A stretch of DNA of 5,765 nucleotides from an uncultured Eubacteriales bacterium (GTDB lineage Bacteria; Bacillota_I; Bacilli_A; RF39; UBA660). Positions within the stretch are counted from its first letter, which is position 1, and each line of letters starts with the position of its first letter. The translations under genes were made by a program, and so were the position numbers. This document shows positions 5,232 to 5,765 of the stretch, in pieces. The notes beneath the pieces are model-generated. The model saw only the letters and a list, made by a program, of their open reading frames with translations, had not been told where the DNA came from and ran no database searches. The DNA lies in the NCBI GenBank assembly GCA_900321645.1, contig ONWZ01000083.1, positions 1 to 5,765 on the forward strand, in the 5' to 3' direction.

Positions 5232-5335
5232 ATTATTTTATATAATTTTTTTAGCAAAAAATTTATTAATAGTATATTGCTATCATTATAATAAAGTAGT
5301 GATGTTAACAATTAGTATTTAACAGTTTTTATTAG
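5232..5335. other. Very AT-rich intergenic stretch with a possible minus-strand promoter
   Basis: No open frame with a ribosome-binding site is seen on either strand. On the minus strand a perfect TATAAT (5285-5290) has TTGTTA (5306-5311) upstream, but the spacing of 15 is short. If used, it would start a transcript near 5278 that either ends at the hairpin 5201-5231 (about 75 bases) or serves as a 100-base leader of truA. Confidence 0.3.
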
Positions 5336-5361
5336 TAAAAAAGCGATGAGATCATCGCTTT
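5336..5361 (-). terminator. Rho-independent terminator of the sorted surface protein gene
   Basis: AAAGCGATGA (5352-5361 read on the minus strand) pairs with its complement at 5340-5349. A realistic hairpin has about nine pairs with a four-base loop. It is followed by a run of T on the minus strand (5337-5342, partly in the stem). It has the highest GC of the hairpins here and lies nine bases after the stop codon. Confidence 0.85.
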
Positions 5362-5369
5362 ATTGTTTT

Positions 5370-5765
5370 TTAGTTTGTTCCAGTTTTCTTAAAGTACCAA
5401 AATGAATACCCAATGGCACATAATCCGATAAGCCATACAAATACGATTCCAGTTGCACCTGTTGGTGGATTTTCTGGAGTACCAGGATTTTCGCAAACTC
5501 CCATATCCGTCATTTCATATCCAGATTCACAACCAGTACATTTTGAACTTGATGTAATACTACTTACTAATACACCTCCGGCTGGTTTAGAAGAAGCCCA
5601 TATATATTTATGATTTACTAAATAGCACTTATTTGAACCACTAGTTGGAGTTTTTGTCGGAGTTCCAGCACCTGTTGGGGCTTTTGTTGGAGTTTTTGTT
5701 GGAGTTCCAGCACCTGTTGGGGCTTTTGTTGGAGTTTTTGTTGGAGTTCCAGCACCTGTTGGGGC
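5370..5765 (-). CDS. C-terminal part of a cell-wall sorted surface protein (NPPTG signal), N terminus outside window
   Basis: These 131 residues are the end of a larger protein. Numbering from the window edge, residues 1-42 are three copies of a Thr/Pro/Lys-rich 14-residue repeat (APTGAGTPTKTPTK) that should form an extended wall-spanning stalk. Residues 47-91 hold four cysteines (KCYLVNHKYIW ... SKCTGCESGYEM ... GVCEN), probably a small disulfide-bonded module. The end has the layout of a sortase substrate: NPPTG at 99-103, a hydrophobic helix (IVFVWLIGLCAIGYSFWYF, 107-125) and a KK tail. NPPTG is not the classic LPXTG but fits the NPxTx motifs known for some non-A sortases. A simple membrane anchor is the alternative. 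No sortase gene is in the window. A strong terminator follows the TAA stop. Confidence 0.85.
   Translation of the reverse strand, partial: APTGAGTPTKTPTKAPTGAGTPTKTPTKAPTGAGTPTKTPTSGSNKCYLVNHKYIWASSKPAGGVLVSSITSSSKCTGCESGYEMTDMGVCENPGTPENPPTGATGIVFVWLIGLCAIGYSFWYFKKTGTN
5647..5765 (-). repeat. 42-bp tandem repeat array inside the surface protein gene, reaching the window edge
   Basis: Units are 5647-5688, 5689-5730 and a partial 5731-5765. The first two differ by one base (C for T at 5658), and the third is identical to the second as far as it goes. Each unit encodes 14 residues, so copy-number changes keep the frame. Within the unit, ACTCCAACAAAA is itself doubled, suggesting growth by slippage. 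The true copy number lies beyond the window. Confidence 0.95.

Noticed and set aside
5413..5613. Plus-strand open frame of 66 codons
   Set aside because: It is antisense to the cysteine module and sorting signal of the surface protein, which explain this DNA much better.
5647..5765. Regular repeats reminiscent of a CRISPR array
   Set aside because: The 42-bp units adjoin directly with no spacers and translate in frame into a Thr/Pro-rich stalk.

Overview
The window looks like a piece of a low-GC Gram-positive chromosome. The DNA is strongly AT-rich (about 30% GC by eye), Shine-Dalgarno sequences are clear (GGAGGG, AGGTGAT), hairpin-plus-U-tract terminators are frequent, and there are cell-wall type surface proteins, including an NPPTG sorting signal. 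An uncultured gut Bacillota, Bacilli-like lineage is my best guess, but no marker here fixes the taxonomy. Every gene I can support lies on the minus strand, so transcription runs from high to low coordinates.

Right end (5765 to 5370): the C-terminal part of a large surface protein. It has 42-bp Thr/Pro/Lys tandem repeats, a four-cysteine module, an NPPTG motif, a membrane helix and a KK tail, followed by a good terminator. A gene-poor stretch (5179 to 5335) holds a possible promoter and a second, apparently orphan, terminator. Then comes truA (tRNA pseudouridine synthase), the one gene with a secure function. Next is a membrane-anchored extracytoplasmic thioredoxin-like protein with a CGYC motif, translationally coupled to a small YokE-like PH-domain protein, and then a terminator.

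Middle and left: a three-LysM protein without a signal peptide; a five-helix membrane protein with an unknown outside domain; and a single-helix anchored protein of unknown function with two outside cysteines. The last gene, at 951 to 1, is a surface protein with a SipW/TasA-type signal-like N terminus. Its reading frame is interrupted by two in-frame TGA codons (388-390 and 91-93), while the sequence beyond each stop remains clearly coding in the same frame. It also runs off the window.

Together the window is mostly envelope biology: sorted surface protein, extracytoplasmic thiol-disulfide protein, LysM protein and anchored outside domains with paired cysteines, with the housekeeping truA embedded. 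A disulfide-handling role of the thioredoxin-like protein for the cysteine-bearing neighbours is inference. The most notable observations are the TGA-interrupted surface gene, the near-perfect 42-bp repeat array that reaches the window edge, an orphan terminator/possible small transcript upstream of truA, terminator hairpins that contain the stop codons, and predicted promoters placed so that mRNAs would begin at or a few bases before the ribosome-binding site.
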